Source: Scatomonas sp963930955
Lineage (GTDB): Bacteria; Bacillota; Clostridia; Lachnospirales; Lachnospiraceae
Direction of reading: 5' to 3'
Assembly: GCA_963930955.1 (NCBI GenBank)
Contig: OZ006967.1
Coordinates: 744,001-808,000, forward strand
DNA length: 64,000 bases
The first letter of the stretch is position 1. Each line of letters begins with the position of its first letter. Below the pieces are notes generated by a model. That model worked only from the letters and a program-made list of their open reading frames with translations. It was not told where the DNA came from and searched no databases. A program made the position numbers and the translations under genes. Below, one piece after another: positions 15,257 to 23,893 of the stretch.

Positions 15257-16864
15257 ATGAAAAAACATTTTACAGTTACTTTTTTGCCACAGAATCTGGT
15301 TCTGCAGGTAGAGGAAGGAACCACTCTTCTTCAGGCGGAACAGATGGCCGGTCTGGAGCCGGATGCTCCCTGCGGCGGCAAAGGTACCTGTGGAAAGTGC
15401 AAAGTGAATATCACTGAGGGCGACAGGCAAGGCATTGTACTTGCCTGTCAGACTCTAATAGACTGTGATATGAAAGTAGATACGCTGTACCAGGAAAAGG
15501 TACAGCGTATTCTTACAGATGGGCTTTCCAGGCAGGTGCCGGTGGAGCCGGGAATAGCCTGGGAGGACGGAGATGAGGAGCGGCCCTTCTATCTGATGGC
15601 CTTTGACATTGGAACTACCACCATCGTAGGATATCTGCTGGATGGAAAGACCGGCCGGGAAATCGGCCTGGCCAGCACCATGAATCCCCAGCACCAGTTT
15701 GGCGCGGATGTGATCGCCCGTTCCAACTATGTGCTGGAGAAGGGCGGCCAGGAAATGAAGGCTGTGGTCCGGAAGGCTCTGAATCAATTAATCGGACAGG
15801 CCTGCGCTTCCGCAGGAGTAAAGAGAGAGGAGATTCTGCAGGTTTCCATAGTAGGAAACACCTGTATGCACCATCTGTTTATGGGGATCTCTCCCAAGTC
15901 TCTGGTGCTGGCGCCCTATGTTCCGGCTGTGAAGGAAGGGATGATCCTTCCTCCGGAAGAGTGCGGGCTTCAGATTTCTGCCCAGGGAAGGGTGCTGCTG
16001 TTCCCCAACGTAGCCGGCTTTGTAGGCGGCGACACCGTGGGCTGTATGCTTTCGGTAGCCTTCGATCAGCTGGAAGACATGACCCTGATGATCGATATCG
16101 GAACCAATGGCGAACTGGTCATGGGAAATAAGAAAAAGATGGTCACAACCTCTACGGCAGCCGGACCGGCTTTTGAGGGCGCAAAGATTGAATGCGGCAT
16201 GCGGGGCGCCCGGGGAGCCATCAGCCATATTACTGTAGAAGAAGGACAGTTAAGGCTGGAAGTCATTGAAAATGTCAAACCGGTAGGCATCTGCGGATCC
16301 GGACTCATTGACGGAATCGCTTTTATGATCCGCCATGGGATCCTGGACACCTATGGAAGCCTCTGCGATCCGGAAGATCTGACCGGTGAGTTTGAGAAAA
16401 CCCTGGCCTGGCGTCTGAAGGAAAAAGACGGAAAACCGGTATTTGTGCTGGTTCCGGGAGAGGAAACTGCCAGCGGGGAGGACATTTACATCAGTCAGAA
16501 AGATATCCGGGAAGTGCAGCTGGCCAAGGGAGCCATCGCCGCCGGTATCCGGATCATGGCGGAAAAGCTTTCCATTCAGCCGGAGGACATCCGCCAGGTA
16601 TACCTGGCAGGGGCTTTTGGAAATTACATGGATGCGGAAAATGCCTGCGAGATCGGATTAATTCCCTACGGGCTGAAAGACCGGATCACGCCGATCGGCA
16701 ACGCTGCCGGAGAGGGAGCCAAACTGGCAGTGGTCAACCGGGGACAGTATGAATACGCCTGCGAGATGGCAAAAGAAGCAGAGTTTATAGAACTGGCTAC
16801 AGAAAATGAGTTTCAGGATACCTTTGTGGATGAATTAGAGTTTGCAAGGGCCGTCGAAAGATGA
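15257..16864 (+). CDS. Corrinoid reductive activase (2Fe-2S + ASKHA ATPase)
   Basis: A 535-residue RamA/RACE-type activator. It has an N-terminal 2Fe-2S ferredoxin domain with C39-x5-C45-x2-C48-x15-C64. A linker and an actin-like ATPase follow: FDIGTTTIVGYL, MIDIGTNGEL, AAGPAFEGAKIECG and YLAGAFGNYMDAENA. It uses ATP and low-potential electrons to return inactive Co(II) corrinoid to Co(I). It lies 24 bases after the corrinoid protein gene, so the partner is clear. The linker-coding DNA holds two perfect inverted repeats (15422-15449 and 15481-15509). Confidence 0.93.
   Translation: MKKHFTVTFLPQNLVLQVEEGTTLLQAEQMAGLEPDAPCGGKGTCGKCKVNITEGDRQGIVLACQTLIDCDMKVDTLYQEKVQRILTDGLSRQVPVEPGIAWEDGDEERPFYLMAFDIGTTTIVGYLLDGKTGREIGLASTMNPQHQFGADVIARSNYVLEKGGQEMKAVVRKALNQLIGQACASAGVKREEILQVSIVGNTCMHHLFMGISPKSLVLAPYVPAVKEGMILPPEECGLQISAQGRVLLFPNVAGFVGGDTVGCMLSVAFDQLEDMTLMIDIGTNGELVMGNKKKMVTTSTAAGPAFEGAKIECGMRGARGAISHITVEEGQLRLEVIENVKPVGICGSGLIDGIAFMIRHGILDTYGSLCDPEDLTGEFEKTLAWRLKEKDGKPVFVLVPGEETASGEDIYISQKDIREVQLAKGAIAAGIRIMAEKLSIQPEDIRQVYLAGAFGNYMDAENACEIGLIPYGLKDRITPIGNAAGEGAKLAVVNRGQYEYACEMAKEAEFIELATENEFQDTFVDELEFARAVER
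15422..15509. repeat. Two consecutive perfect inverted repeats inside the activase gene
   Basis: Ten-base arms GACAGGCAAG (15422-15431) and CTTGCCTGTC (15440-15449). Then 11-base arms TACGCTGTACC (15481-15491) and GGTACAGCGTA (15499-15509). They fall in the stretch joining the Fe-S and ATPase domains. Confidence 0.85.
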
Positions 16865-16904
16865 TATGATGGTATGGAATTACGATTCTTGACCGTCAGA
16901 AGAT

Positions 16905-16945
16905 GCAGGCGCAGAAGCCTATCAGAAGACTGCGCCTGCTTTTTT
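16905..16945 (+). terminator. Terminator after the activase gene
   Basis: Ten-base perfect stem GCAGGCGCAG / CTGCGCCTGC (16905-16914, 16930-16939) followed by TTTTTT. It separates the activase gene from the second corrinoid gene, which may therefore be expressed at a lower level. Confidence 0.85.
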
Positions 16946-16983
16946 GATGGGGCAGAAGTATAAATACCAGGAGGCCTGTTTGT

Positions 16984-17625
16984 ATGGCTTTTGAAGAGAT
17001 ACAGAGCGCGGTTGCGGAAGGAAGGCCCCGTCTGGCGGCCAGACTGGTGGAGGAGGCTTTAAACAGCGGCGCTGCGGGTACGGAAATCCTGAATCAGGGA
17101 TTGCTGGGCGGCATGCGCAGAATCCGTCTGAAGATGCAGGATGACAGAGGTGTAGCCAGGGCTTTGGCCAGCGCCCGGGCAATGAAAGAGGGAATGGAGA
17201 AACTGAAGCCGTTTCTAGAGCAGGGAGCTCTGAATAATCGGGGAAAGGTGCTGATCGGCACCGCAGGGGGAGACCTTCACGATGTGGGAAAAAATCTTGT
17301 GGGTTACATGCTGCGCTACTCCGGTTTTCAGATCGTGGATCTGGGGGTGGATGTTTCTGCCGAGCAGTTTGTGGAGGCGGTGCGGCGAAATCCGGATGCG
17401 GGAATTGTCTGCATTTCTTCTCTGCTGACCACTTCTATGCCGGAGATGCGGCATATCGTCCAGGCCCTGAACGAACTGGACAGCCGGAAAAATTTTAAGA
17501 TCATGATCGGCGGCGGCTCCGTGACCAGAGAATTCGCGGAAGAGATCGGGGCGGACGCTTATACAGAAGACGCGGCGGAAGCGGCGGAATTTGCGGAGTC
17601 CGTTTTTTGCCCGGAGGAAAAATAA
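16984..17625 (+). CDS. Second, divergent corrinoid protein
   Basis: A 213-residue relative of the 14597 protein. The B12 domain is intact (GTAGGDLHDVGKN; ligand H99 in D97-x-H99-x-x-G102; SSLLTTSM). The helical cap has lost the usual EIFVPE block: residues 50-62 read KMQDDRGVARALA instead. It sits past a terminator, with its own ribosome site CAGGAGG. It may serve a different methyltransferase, or be a cap variant that meets B12 differently. Confidence 0.88.
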   Translation: MAFEEIQSAVAEGRPRLAARLVEEALNSGAAGTEILNQGLLGGMRRIRLKMQDDRGVARALASARAMKEGMEKLKPFLEQGALNNRGKVLIGTAGGDLHDVGKNLVGYMLRYSGFQIVDLGVDVSAEQFVEAVRRNPDAGIVCISSLLTTSMPEMRHIVQALNELDSRKNFKIMIGGGSVTREFAEEIGADAYTEDAAEAAEFAESVFCPEEK

Positions 17626-17637
17626 GGGAAAAAAGAG

Positions 17638-17680
17638 GTACCCTGACAGCAAGGGCCAGAAAAGCTGTCAGGGTACTTTT
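17638..17680. terminator. Terminator between convergent genes
   Basis: A perfect 13-bp stem (17638-17650 with 17664-17676) followed by TTTT on the plus strand. It ends the second corrinoid transcript and faces the DUF885 gene. Confidence 0.8.
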
Positions 17681-17683
17681 GCT

Positions 17684-19414
17684 TTACAGCTCCAGTTCTT
17701 CCTGAAGCAGATAGAAGGGAAGGGGTCCCAGTTCCAGAATTTCCCGGTGGTAAGCCTTCTGGTTAAAAGAGTCCCCCTCCTGCATGCGCCGGCTCTCCCG
17801 GAGATCCAGGAAATTCAGATAGCCATAATAATATTTCAGATAGTTGGAGGGGGTTTCCACAATATACTGGTAAATTTCCCGGATTGTTTCCGGATCGGAA
17901 ATACCTGCCGGAAAGAGGAAACTTTCGGTATCATCGATTGTCCAGCCCTTGTAATGAATGCCGAGATCCATCAGAGAGTAGAGGCACAGGTTCATAGAGC
18001 GGTTCAGCCAGAGAAGCCGGGAAAGTTCCGGGGACAGATCTCCGTAGGAGTAGGCGTAGGATTCAATGTAAGTCGCCCAGCCCTCCACATAACCTGCCGG
18101 TTCATAGAGATAGCGGATCAGGGCAGGCTTTGTGGATGCAAAATAGACAGTCTGATATAAGTGGCCGGGAAATCCTTCGTGGGCCAGAGTGGTAAAAAGC
18201 TCCATTCCTTCCATTGCTGCCGAAGGATTGATATAAATAGAATTGGGGGAGCCGGTATCTGCCGGCGGGGTTAAATAAAAGGCGGGACTCAGGTAGTCGG
18301 CCAGAGATTCGTCTACGTATTTGACTTCATAATCCACCTCCGGCAGAGACGGAAAATCCCCGGCGATCTCCTCCTGGAGACGGCACAGGATTTCTTCCGG
18401 CGAAGAGCCGGATCCGGAGACTTCTGAGGGAAGATCCGGGTTGGCAGAAAGCAGGGACTGCATTTCGGCTGCGTCTGCCTGTAATTGAAGCAGAAGCCGG
18501 TTCCAGATGGCTTCCGGCGTGTCCAGAGTCCCTACCTGCGTGCGGATCAGCCAGCAATAATAATCTTTTCCCTTTGGCAGATGGCAGAGTCCGCCTTCGT
18601 TCTTGCCGGTACCCTTCAGAGCTTCCAGCCCCCGGATCAGGGACCGGTAACCGGGATATACGCAGGACTCCAGGAGGTTTTCGTGAAGGGCCAGACAGGA
18701 TTCTTTTTCTTCCTGGGTCAACCCCTGAAAATCCGTAAGCTTCCGACGGAAATTTTCGGCCAGCAGGGAGGAGGCAGGGGGGCAGGAGAGAAAATCTCCG
18801 CACTGCTCCAGGATGGCATCCACGGAAGCATCATTCATAAAACAGCCTGCCTGGGATTTTTGCTGTTCAAACGTAAGAATCTGGGAAAAATAAGAAGGAA
18901 GTTCTTTTAACAGTCCCAGGTAATCCAGGATATCCTGCTGGGTGCGGAAGGTATATTCGCAGAGCAGAATGGGCAGCTGGGCCTGGATTCCCAGGGAAGG
19001 CCCGAGGATTTCCTGGAGTAAGCCGAAGGCGGAGAGGGAGCGGCGGTTTTCCAGGTCGTCCTCCAGAAGCCGGCGGATCAGCTGGTTTTCTTCATTCAGT
19101 TCTTCTTCAGAGAAAGATGCAAGAATCTGTTCCAGCTGTTTTTGCGCCGGATCTCCGCTTTCATCTGTTACAAGAGAACCGTAGGTAACAGGGTAGTCAT
19201 GAATGCCGGCGGAGGCCGGGTCGGCCAGGGTGTAGTGGAGATTTATGGTGGATAAGGAGATTTCCCGGACAAAAAAGTCGTGAACCGCTTCCTGAAATTT
19301 TCGGTCTGTTCCGCCGGAACGGATCAGAGCGAAGACCAGCAGGAACAGGAGTGCAAGGGCGGCGCAGGGGAGTAGAACGGGGAAAATTTTCCGGCGGGAA
19401 AAACGTTTGAGCAT
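17684..19414 (-). CDS. DUF885 family membrane-anchored putative metallopeptidase
   Basis: A 576-residue protein with a basic N-terminus and one hydrophobic segment (about residues 12-31) acting as a signal-anchor, then a large extracytoplasmic domain. The DUF885 metal motif HEGFPGH is at residues 412-418, followed by a conserved EGWATYIESYAY block. DUF885 proteins look like zinc peptidases related to M32/M3 clans, but few are tested. Convergent with the corrinoid gene and divergent from a lipoprotein gene. Confidence 0.82.
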   Translation of the reverse strand: MLKRFSRRKIFPVLLPCAALALLFLLVFALIRSGGTDRKFQEAVHDFFVREISLSTINLHYTLADPASAGIHDYPVTYGSLVTDESGDPAQKQLEQILASFSEEELNEENQLIRRLLEDDLENRRSLSAFGLLQEILGPSLGIQAQLPILLCEYTFRTQQDILDYLGLLKELPSYFSQILTFEQQKSQAGCFMNDASVDAILEQCGDFLSCPPASSLLAENFRRKLTDFQGLTQEEKESCLALHENLLESCVYPGYRSLIRGLEALKGTGKNEGGLCHLPKGKDYYCWLIRTQVGTLDTPEAIWNRLLLQLQADAAEMQSLLSANPDLPSEVSGSGSSPEEILCRLQEEIAGDFPSLPEVDYEVKYVDESLADYLSPAFYLTPPADTGSPNSIYINPSAAMEGMELFTTLAHEGFPGHLYQTVYFASTKPALIRYLYEPAGYVEGWATYIESYAYSYGDLSPELSRLLWLNRSMNLCLYSLMDLGIHYKGWTIDDTESFLFPAGISDPETIREIYQYIVETPSNYLKYYYGYLNFLDLRESRRMQEGDSFNQKAYHREILELGPLPFYLLQEELEL

Positions 19415-19462
19415 ACGGGTACCTGCCTGTATTCTTTCTCCACAGTTTATGAAGGGGGAGGA

Positions 19463-19492
19463 TTGGAAAGTACCGCTCTTTTGTGATATGAT
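19463..19492 (+). promoter_or_regulatory. Promoter of the lipoprotein-trxB pair
   Basis: TTGGAA (19463-19468), 18-base spacer, TATGAT (19487-19492) with an upstream TG (extended -10). Confidence 0.6.
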
Positions 19493-19531
19493 AAGGCCAA
19501 GACCATGATAGAAAGAGATGAGGGCCGGCCT

Positions 19532-20785
19532 ATGAAGAAAAAACAGAAAGGATTGCTTTTGTTTCTTGCGGCAGGGGCACTGCTGCTGGCAGGATGCCGG
19601 ACAAAGGAATCTATACCGGTTGTTCCCGGCGATTCTTCTCTGAATGAGGAGGATCCGGCGGAGACTTCAGAAAATAGCGGAATGCCCGAGGGGGAAATTC
19701 CTGTTTATCAGGTGGATCTGCCGGAGGAGCTCAGCAGTTTTTCGGCGGCTATCTGGGGAGAGGTGTATACTTTTCCCATGGCCTGGGAGGAATTCCGGGA
19801 GAAGGGCTGGGATTACCGGGGCGATCCGGAACAGGCCGTGGATTCCCGGTCCTACCTGGAAGGGGAATCCTTTGAAAAAGATGGAAATCTTATACATATA
19901 TACATTTTGAATCCGGAAACGGATATACTGCCGGTAGAGGATTGCCTGATCGCGGGCATGCAGGTTGACACCGGACTGCCGGAAGAAGAAAGGGTTTATG
20001 TGAATCTGCCCGGGGACATTGTTCTGGGGCAGTCTCTGGAGAGCGATGTCATAGAGGCCTACGGAGATCCGGTGGACCGTTACCAGGGAGAAAACGGATC
20101 CGTGCTTACCTACGAATATGGAACGTACCGGAGGGTGCAGCTGGGGTTTGCGGCGGAAACAGGACAGCTGGCCACCCTGGATCTGAGAAATCTGGAAGCT
20201 ATGGAGGAGACGGTGCCTGCAGAGGGAGAGCCATCGGAGGAGGTGCTGGAGTACAAAGAACCGGAAGGCCCGGGGGAATTCCTTTCCCAGGCTGTGATAG
20301 AATACGGCGGCGCTCTTTACCGGCTGCCGGCGCCGGTGGCGGCTTTTCAGAAAAATGGCTGGAAAGTAAACCGGGAAGAATCGGATCTTTCTATAGAAGG
20401 AGGCCAGTACGGCCATCTGACGCTGGAAAAAGAGAAGGAAAAACTGTATACGGTAGTCAGGAATCCGGGAGAAGAGCCGGCGGATATAGAGGATTGCGCA
20501 GTTACAGAATTAGCGGGAAATCTGGATACGGTGAAGGTTCCCATTACCCTGGCCGGAGGAATTACGCTGGGAATGTCCCAGGAGGAATTCCTGCAGGCTA
20601 CCGGGGGTCAGCCCTATGTAAAAAGGGAAGAGGAGGAACAGGACACGATTGTCTACACTTTTTACAGAAATGATTTTACCGTAGATTATACAGAAATAAC
20701 GGTGGACAGAAGCCTGAAGCTGGTTCGCGGGATCCTGGTGGTCTGCAACCGGGACAGGGATCTGGAACAGCAGGCAGAAGGATAA
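19532..20785 (+). CDS. Putative lipoprotein, two repeated domains
   Basis: A 417-residue secreted lipoprotein. The lipobox LLLAGC ends a 22-residue signal peptide when translation begins at 19532; the earlier ATG at 19505 would put extra charged residues ahead of it. The mature part holds two similar halves: each has a block reading roughly WGEVYTFPMAWEEFREKGW or GGALYRLPAPVAAFQKNGW, then a VEDC or IEDCAV segment and an ITLGMSQEEF-type block. I do not recognise a function. It is followed by trxB after 16 bases. Confidence 0.75.
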   Translation: MKKKQKGLLLFLAAGALLLAGCRTKESIPVVPGDSSLNEEDPAETSENSGMPEGEIPVYQVDLPEELSSFSAAIWGEVYTFPMAWEEFREKGWDYRGDPEQAVDSRSYLEGESFEKDGNLIHIYILNPETDILPVEDCLIAGMQVDTGLPEEERVYVNLPGDIVLGQSLESDVIEAYGDPVDRYQGENGSVLTYEYGTYRRVQLGFAAETGQLATLDLRNLEAMEETVPAEGEPSEEVLEYKEPEGPGEFLSQAVIEYGGALYRLPAPVAAFQKNGWKVNREESDLSIEGGQYGHLTLEKEKEKLYTVVRNPGEEPADIEDCAVTELAGNLDTVKVPITLAGGITLGMSQEEFLQATGGQPYVKREEEEQDTIVYTFYRNDFTVDYTEITVDRSLKLVRGILVVCNRDRDLEQQAEG

Positions 20786-20801
20786 ATGGAGGATGCGGAA
20801 T

Positions 20802-21728
20802 ATGGAACATGTATATGATCTGATTATTATCGGAAGCGGCCCGGCTGGATTAAGCGCGGCTATTTATGCCCGGCGGGCCCGGCTGGACGCCCTGGTAATT
20901 GAAGCCAGCTATGTCAGCGGGGGCCAGGTAGTCAATACGTATGAGGTGGACAATTATCCAGGACTGCCGGGCATCAGCGGTATGGAACTGGGAAATACCC
21001 TGAGAAGCCATGCGGACCGTCTGGGAGGGCAGTTTGCCCGGGAAACCGTGGAGGAACTGGAACTGGAAGGGCCGGTCAAGCTGGTCCGTACCCGGAAAAA
21101 CCAGTACAGGACAAAAAGCCTGATTCTGGCTATGGGAGCCAGCCATCGGAAACTGGGAGTACCCGGGGAGGAAGAATTTTCCGGTATGGGTGTTTCATAT
21201 TGCGCGACCTGTGACGGGGCGTTCTTCCGGGATAAAGTAACTGCAGTGGCAGGCGGCGGCGATGTGGCGGTGGAAGATGCCATTTTTCTGTCCAGAGCCT
21301 GCAGGAAAGTCTATCTGATCCACAGAAGGGAAGAATTGCGGGCGGCCATGGCGCTCCAGGAAGCTCTGAAAGAGAAAGAAAATGTGGAAATTCTCTGGAA
21401 CAGTACGGTAGAAGAAATTCAGGGGGATACCCAGGTAAACCGGATACAGGTAAAAAACCTGCGTACAGGACAAATACAGGAGATTCCGGTGGACGGCTGC
21501 TTTATTGCGGTGGGTATTACACCCAACAGCGGTTTGGCTGCAGGGAAAATAGAGATGGATGCTTCCGGATACATTTGCGCGGCGGAGGATGGAGTCACCA
21601 GCGTGCCGGGGGTTTTTGCGGCAGGTGATATCCGTACCAAACAGCTGCGTCAGATTATTACAGCTGCGGCAGACGGAGCAAATTGTGTCACTTCCGTACA
21701 AAATTATCTGCTCACATGGAAACCGTGA
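20802..21728 (+). CDS. trxB: Thioredoxin-disulfide reductase
   Basis: A 308-residue FAD/NADPH enzyme that reduces thioredoxin. The FAD motif GSGPAG is near the N-terminus, the redox pair C134-A-T-C137 is in SYCATCDG, and a GGGDVAVEDA NADPH-binding loop follows. The second ATG (20802) is taken because TGGAGG lies 9 bases ahead of it and touches the first ATG at 20793. No thioredoxin gene is adjacent. Confidence 0.95.
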   Translation: MEHVYDLIIIGSGPAGLSAAIYARRARLDALVIEASYVSGGQVVNTYEVDNYPGLPGISGMELGNTLRSHADRLGGQFARETVEELELEGPVKLVRTRKNQYRTKSLILAMGASHRKLGVPGEEEFSGMGVSYCATCDGAFFRDKVTAVAGGGDVAVEDAIFLSRACRKVYLIHRREELRAAMALQEALKEKENVEILWNSTVEEIQGDTQVNRIQVKNLRTGQIQEIPVDGCFIAVGITPNSGLAAGKIEMDASGYICAAEDGVTSVPGVFAAGDIRTKQLRQIITAAADGANCVTSVQNYLLTWKP

Positions 21729-22082
21729 AAATGCACAAAGATTGTCGGGAATTGGTGAAAAACCGCCCAGGTGGCCAAAAAGTTATCCAAAAAGTTATCC
21801 ACATGGAAAAGCGGCTGAAAGGCCCTGAAATTAAGTTATTCACCAAGTTATCCACATTCTCCACGTAAAAAGGGGTGGATGATCCAGATTTACATAAAGA
21901 AAAATCAAAACGGATGTTTTGGTGAGAACTTCCAAATCGTAAATCTGAGAGAAAAAGTCATGAAAAACCCTTGACAAATCCGATGTCGAATTATAAGAGA
22001 AGCATTGGAAAGAAGAGAAGTAATCCGGAAATGGAGACATAATTATCTGACAATTTAAAAGGACTGAAAAAGGAGCACAGGG
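21729..22082. other. Non-coding interval between trxB and the second PucR gene
   Basis: It holds the DnaA-box cluster, then a promoter-like TTGACA (21971-21976) with TATAAG (21992-21997) at a short 15-base spacing. About 75 transcribed bases without an ORF follow, ending in a terminator. No gene is seen; a small RNA is possible. Confidence 0.5.
21783..21856 (+). repeat. Cluster of four DnaA-box-like nonamers
   Basis: TTATCCAAA (21783), TTATCCACA (21795), TTATTCACC (21836) and TTATCCACA (21848) form two tandem pairs with exactly 12 bases between starts. Two are perfect DnaA boxes. All point the same way. No dnaA, dnaN or AT-rich unwinding element is adjacent. Confidence 0.75.
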
Positions 22083-22104
22083 TTACTGTGCTCCGCTTGT
22101 TTTT
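22072..22104 (+). terminator. Terminator overlapping the 3' end of the second PucR gene
   Basis: Nine-base stem GGAGCACAG / CTGTGCTCC (22072-22080, 22086-22094), then GCTTGTTTTTT. It faces plus-strand transcription coming from trxB or the 21971 promoter. Confidence 0.75.
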
Positions 22105-23543
22105 TCGTATAATTCCAGGATGCGGATGGAGAGGCGGATATATCCCCGGACATAGGGGCTGTCCAGATCTTCCTCCAGCAATTCCTGGATTTTTTTGATC
22201 CGGTAAAGAATGGTATTCCGGTGGGTGAAAAGGGCAGCTGAAGTTTTGGTTACGGAACGCTCATTGTCCAGATAACTCTTCAGCGTATCAAACATTTCCT
22301 GGTTATTTTCTTTTTTCATCTCCCACAGTTCCCGGACAGAGGGACAGCAGGCATGCAGACAGTCCGCAAAAGAGGAGGAAGTCAGCATATACTCAATGGC
22401 GTAGTCGAAAAAACGGTGGATCCGGGAGGTGGGAGAAAAAATCTTTCCGTAGTTAATGGCTGCCCGGGCCTGCCCGAACAGATAATTGGTGCCTGCGATG
22501 CCCCGGCAGGGCAGACTGAAGCCGATCTCCACCGGATTATTATCGGCGATGGCCTGCTGAAACTGCAGAAATCCCGGATCCTTGGCAAATTCCTGGTTGG
22601 AGAGGATCAGGATGTAGGGCTTCTTGCGGAGAGTTACACAGTAGGGCAGCTGCTGGGACAGGGTGTGCAGCATGATATTCATGGCTGAATGTCCGGGCAG
22701 ACCGGATTCTTCCGGCAGGTGAAGCAGCGCCAGCTGGTAAGTATCTGTCTTGGACCACTGCTGATAATTCAGCTGCATTTCCAGGCTGGCCTCATCGTAG
22801 GGCTTGGAAAACAGCACGTTGTAAAATACGTTGCTGTTGTGGAGAAATCTTTCATAATAAGACTGCCCCAGCATAGGTTCCAGAATGCCGGCGATCACCT
22901 GAAGCAGCTGGTAGTCTCCCGCGTTCAGAGGACGGTCCTTGGCCAGCAGATTTATGCGGCCGCAGATGATTTCGTTGCAGTACATGCAGTAGGAAACTCC
23001 GTCAAATTTCATCTGCTGGCTGCCGGAAAACTGATAGATCTGCAGACCGGGATGCATGAAATCAATGCTTTTGTAATCGTAGCGCATTTTCTGCACGCTG
23101 TTCAGGGAGGAATAGCCGTAATTGCAGAGGTAATTCCATTCCTGATCCATTTCAGCCGGAGCATACTTTTTTGATATGCCCAGAAGTTTGTTGTTGCCGT
23201 CCAGCAGGATCAGGGGATTCTGAAACACCTGCCAGGCCAGATCTACCAGGGCCTGGTAATCCTTTGCCCGGATAAAGGCGACAATACGGTCCAGCCAGTC
23301 CTGATAATAGTCGAAGACGCTCTGTATGATTTCAAAAGCCTGGGTTTCTGTTATGTTGCGGATCCGGATGATGTTTCCCTCTCCGTTGCAGACTACGCAG
23401 TCTCCGGATTGATATACATGAACGCAGTTGGTGGCATAGGCCCGCCGGGCGCTGTTCAGCGTTGCGGGGGCATTTTCGTCAATTTCCAGTTCCAGATCCA
23501 GGGAAGACAGTCGATTGGCGATCATCCACATGCTTAATTTCAT
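22083..23543 (-). CDS. PucR/CdaR-family regulator beside the UroD array
   Basis: A 486-residue paralogue of the regulator at 11953, with the same plan: variable sensor, middle domain, and a C-terminal helix-turn-helix (ALFTHRNTILYRIKKIQELL). It is divergent from the UroD-fold methyltransferase array with a 350-base gap, so it is the likely regulator of that array. Its signal is unknown. Confidence 0.85.
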   Translation of the reverse strand: MKLSMWMIANRLSSLDLELEIDENAPATLNSARRAYATNCVHVYQSGDCVVCNGEGNIIRIRNITETQAFEIIQSVFDYYQDWLDRIVAFIRAKDYQALVDLAWQVFQNPLILLDGNNKLLGISKKYAPAEMDQEWNYLCNYGYSSLNSVQKMRYDYKSIDFMHPGLQIYQFSGSQQMKFDGVSYCMYCNEIICGRINLLAKDRPLNAGDYQLLQVIAGILEPMLGQSYYERFLHNSNVFYNVLFSKPYDEASLEMQLNYQQWSKTDTYQLALLHLPEESGLPGHSAMNIMLHTLSQQLPYCVTLRKKPYILILSNQEFAKDPGFLQFQQAIADNNPVEIGFSLPCRGIAGTNYLFGQARAAINYGKIFSPTSRIHRFFDYAIEYMLTSSSFADCLHACCPSVRELWEMKKENNQEMFDTLKSYLDNERSVTKTSAALFTHRNTILYRIKKIQELLEEDLDSPYVRGYIRLSIRILELYEKTSGAQ

Positions 23544-23893
23544 AGTTACAACTCCCTTGCTTTTTAGCTTCTGTAACAGGGGCCGTTGAAACGGCCTTTT
23601 AACGATTAACTTTTATTATTCTATCGAAAAAAGAAAGAAAAGAAAATATGTTTTGCGGATTTTTTTGGATTTTTTTAAAAATATGTTTAGGTATTGCTGT
23701 GAAATCGGGTGAAAAACTGGAAAACACAGGAATCGGTCCTGCTTTTCAAGGGTAAAATCCGGCCTCCGCAGTGTTTATACAAAAAATGACGAGAAAAAGA
23801 GAAGGAAAATTGTGTCTTATGTACATAGTAACCAAAAGCAGGATAACATAAAATGAATTCAAGTCGAGAATTTTAACGATAAAGGAGGTAAAA
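23544..23893. other. Divergent control region of the UroD array
   Basis: A 350-base gene-free stretch. A GGCCGTT/AACGGCC hairpin (23581-23596) lies in the leader of the regulator. TTTTAACGAT is repeated at 23597-23606 and 23871-23880, close to each gene. The palindrome TATGTACATA is at 23818-23827. A very AT-rich core lies between. No clear sigma-A promoter is evident on either strand. Confidence 0.55.

Noticed and set aside
21783..21856. Chromosomal origin of replication
   Set aside because: Only four boxes, no AT-rich unwinding stretch, and no dnaA, dnaN, rpmH or gidA neighbours. Kept as a DnaA cluster only.
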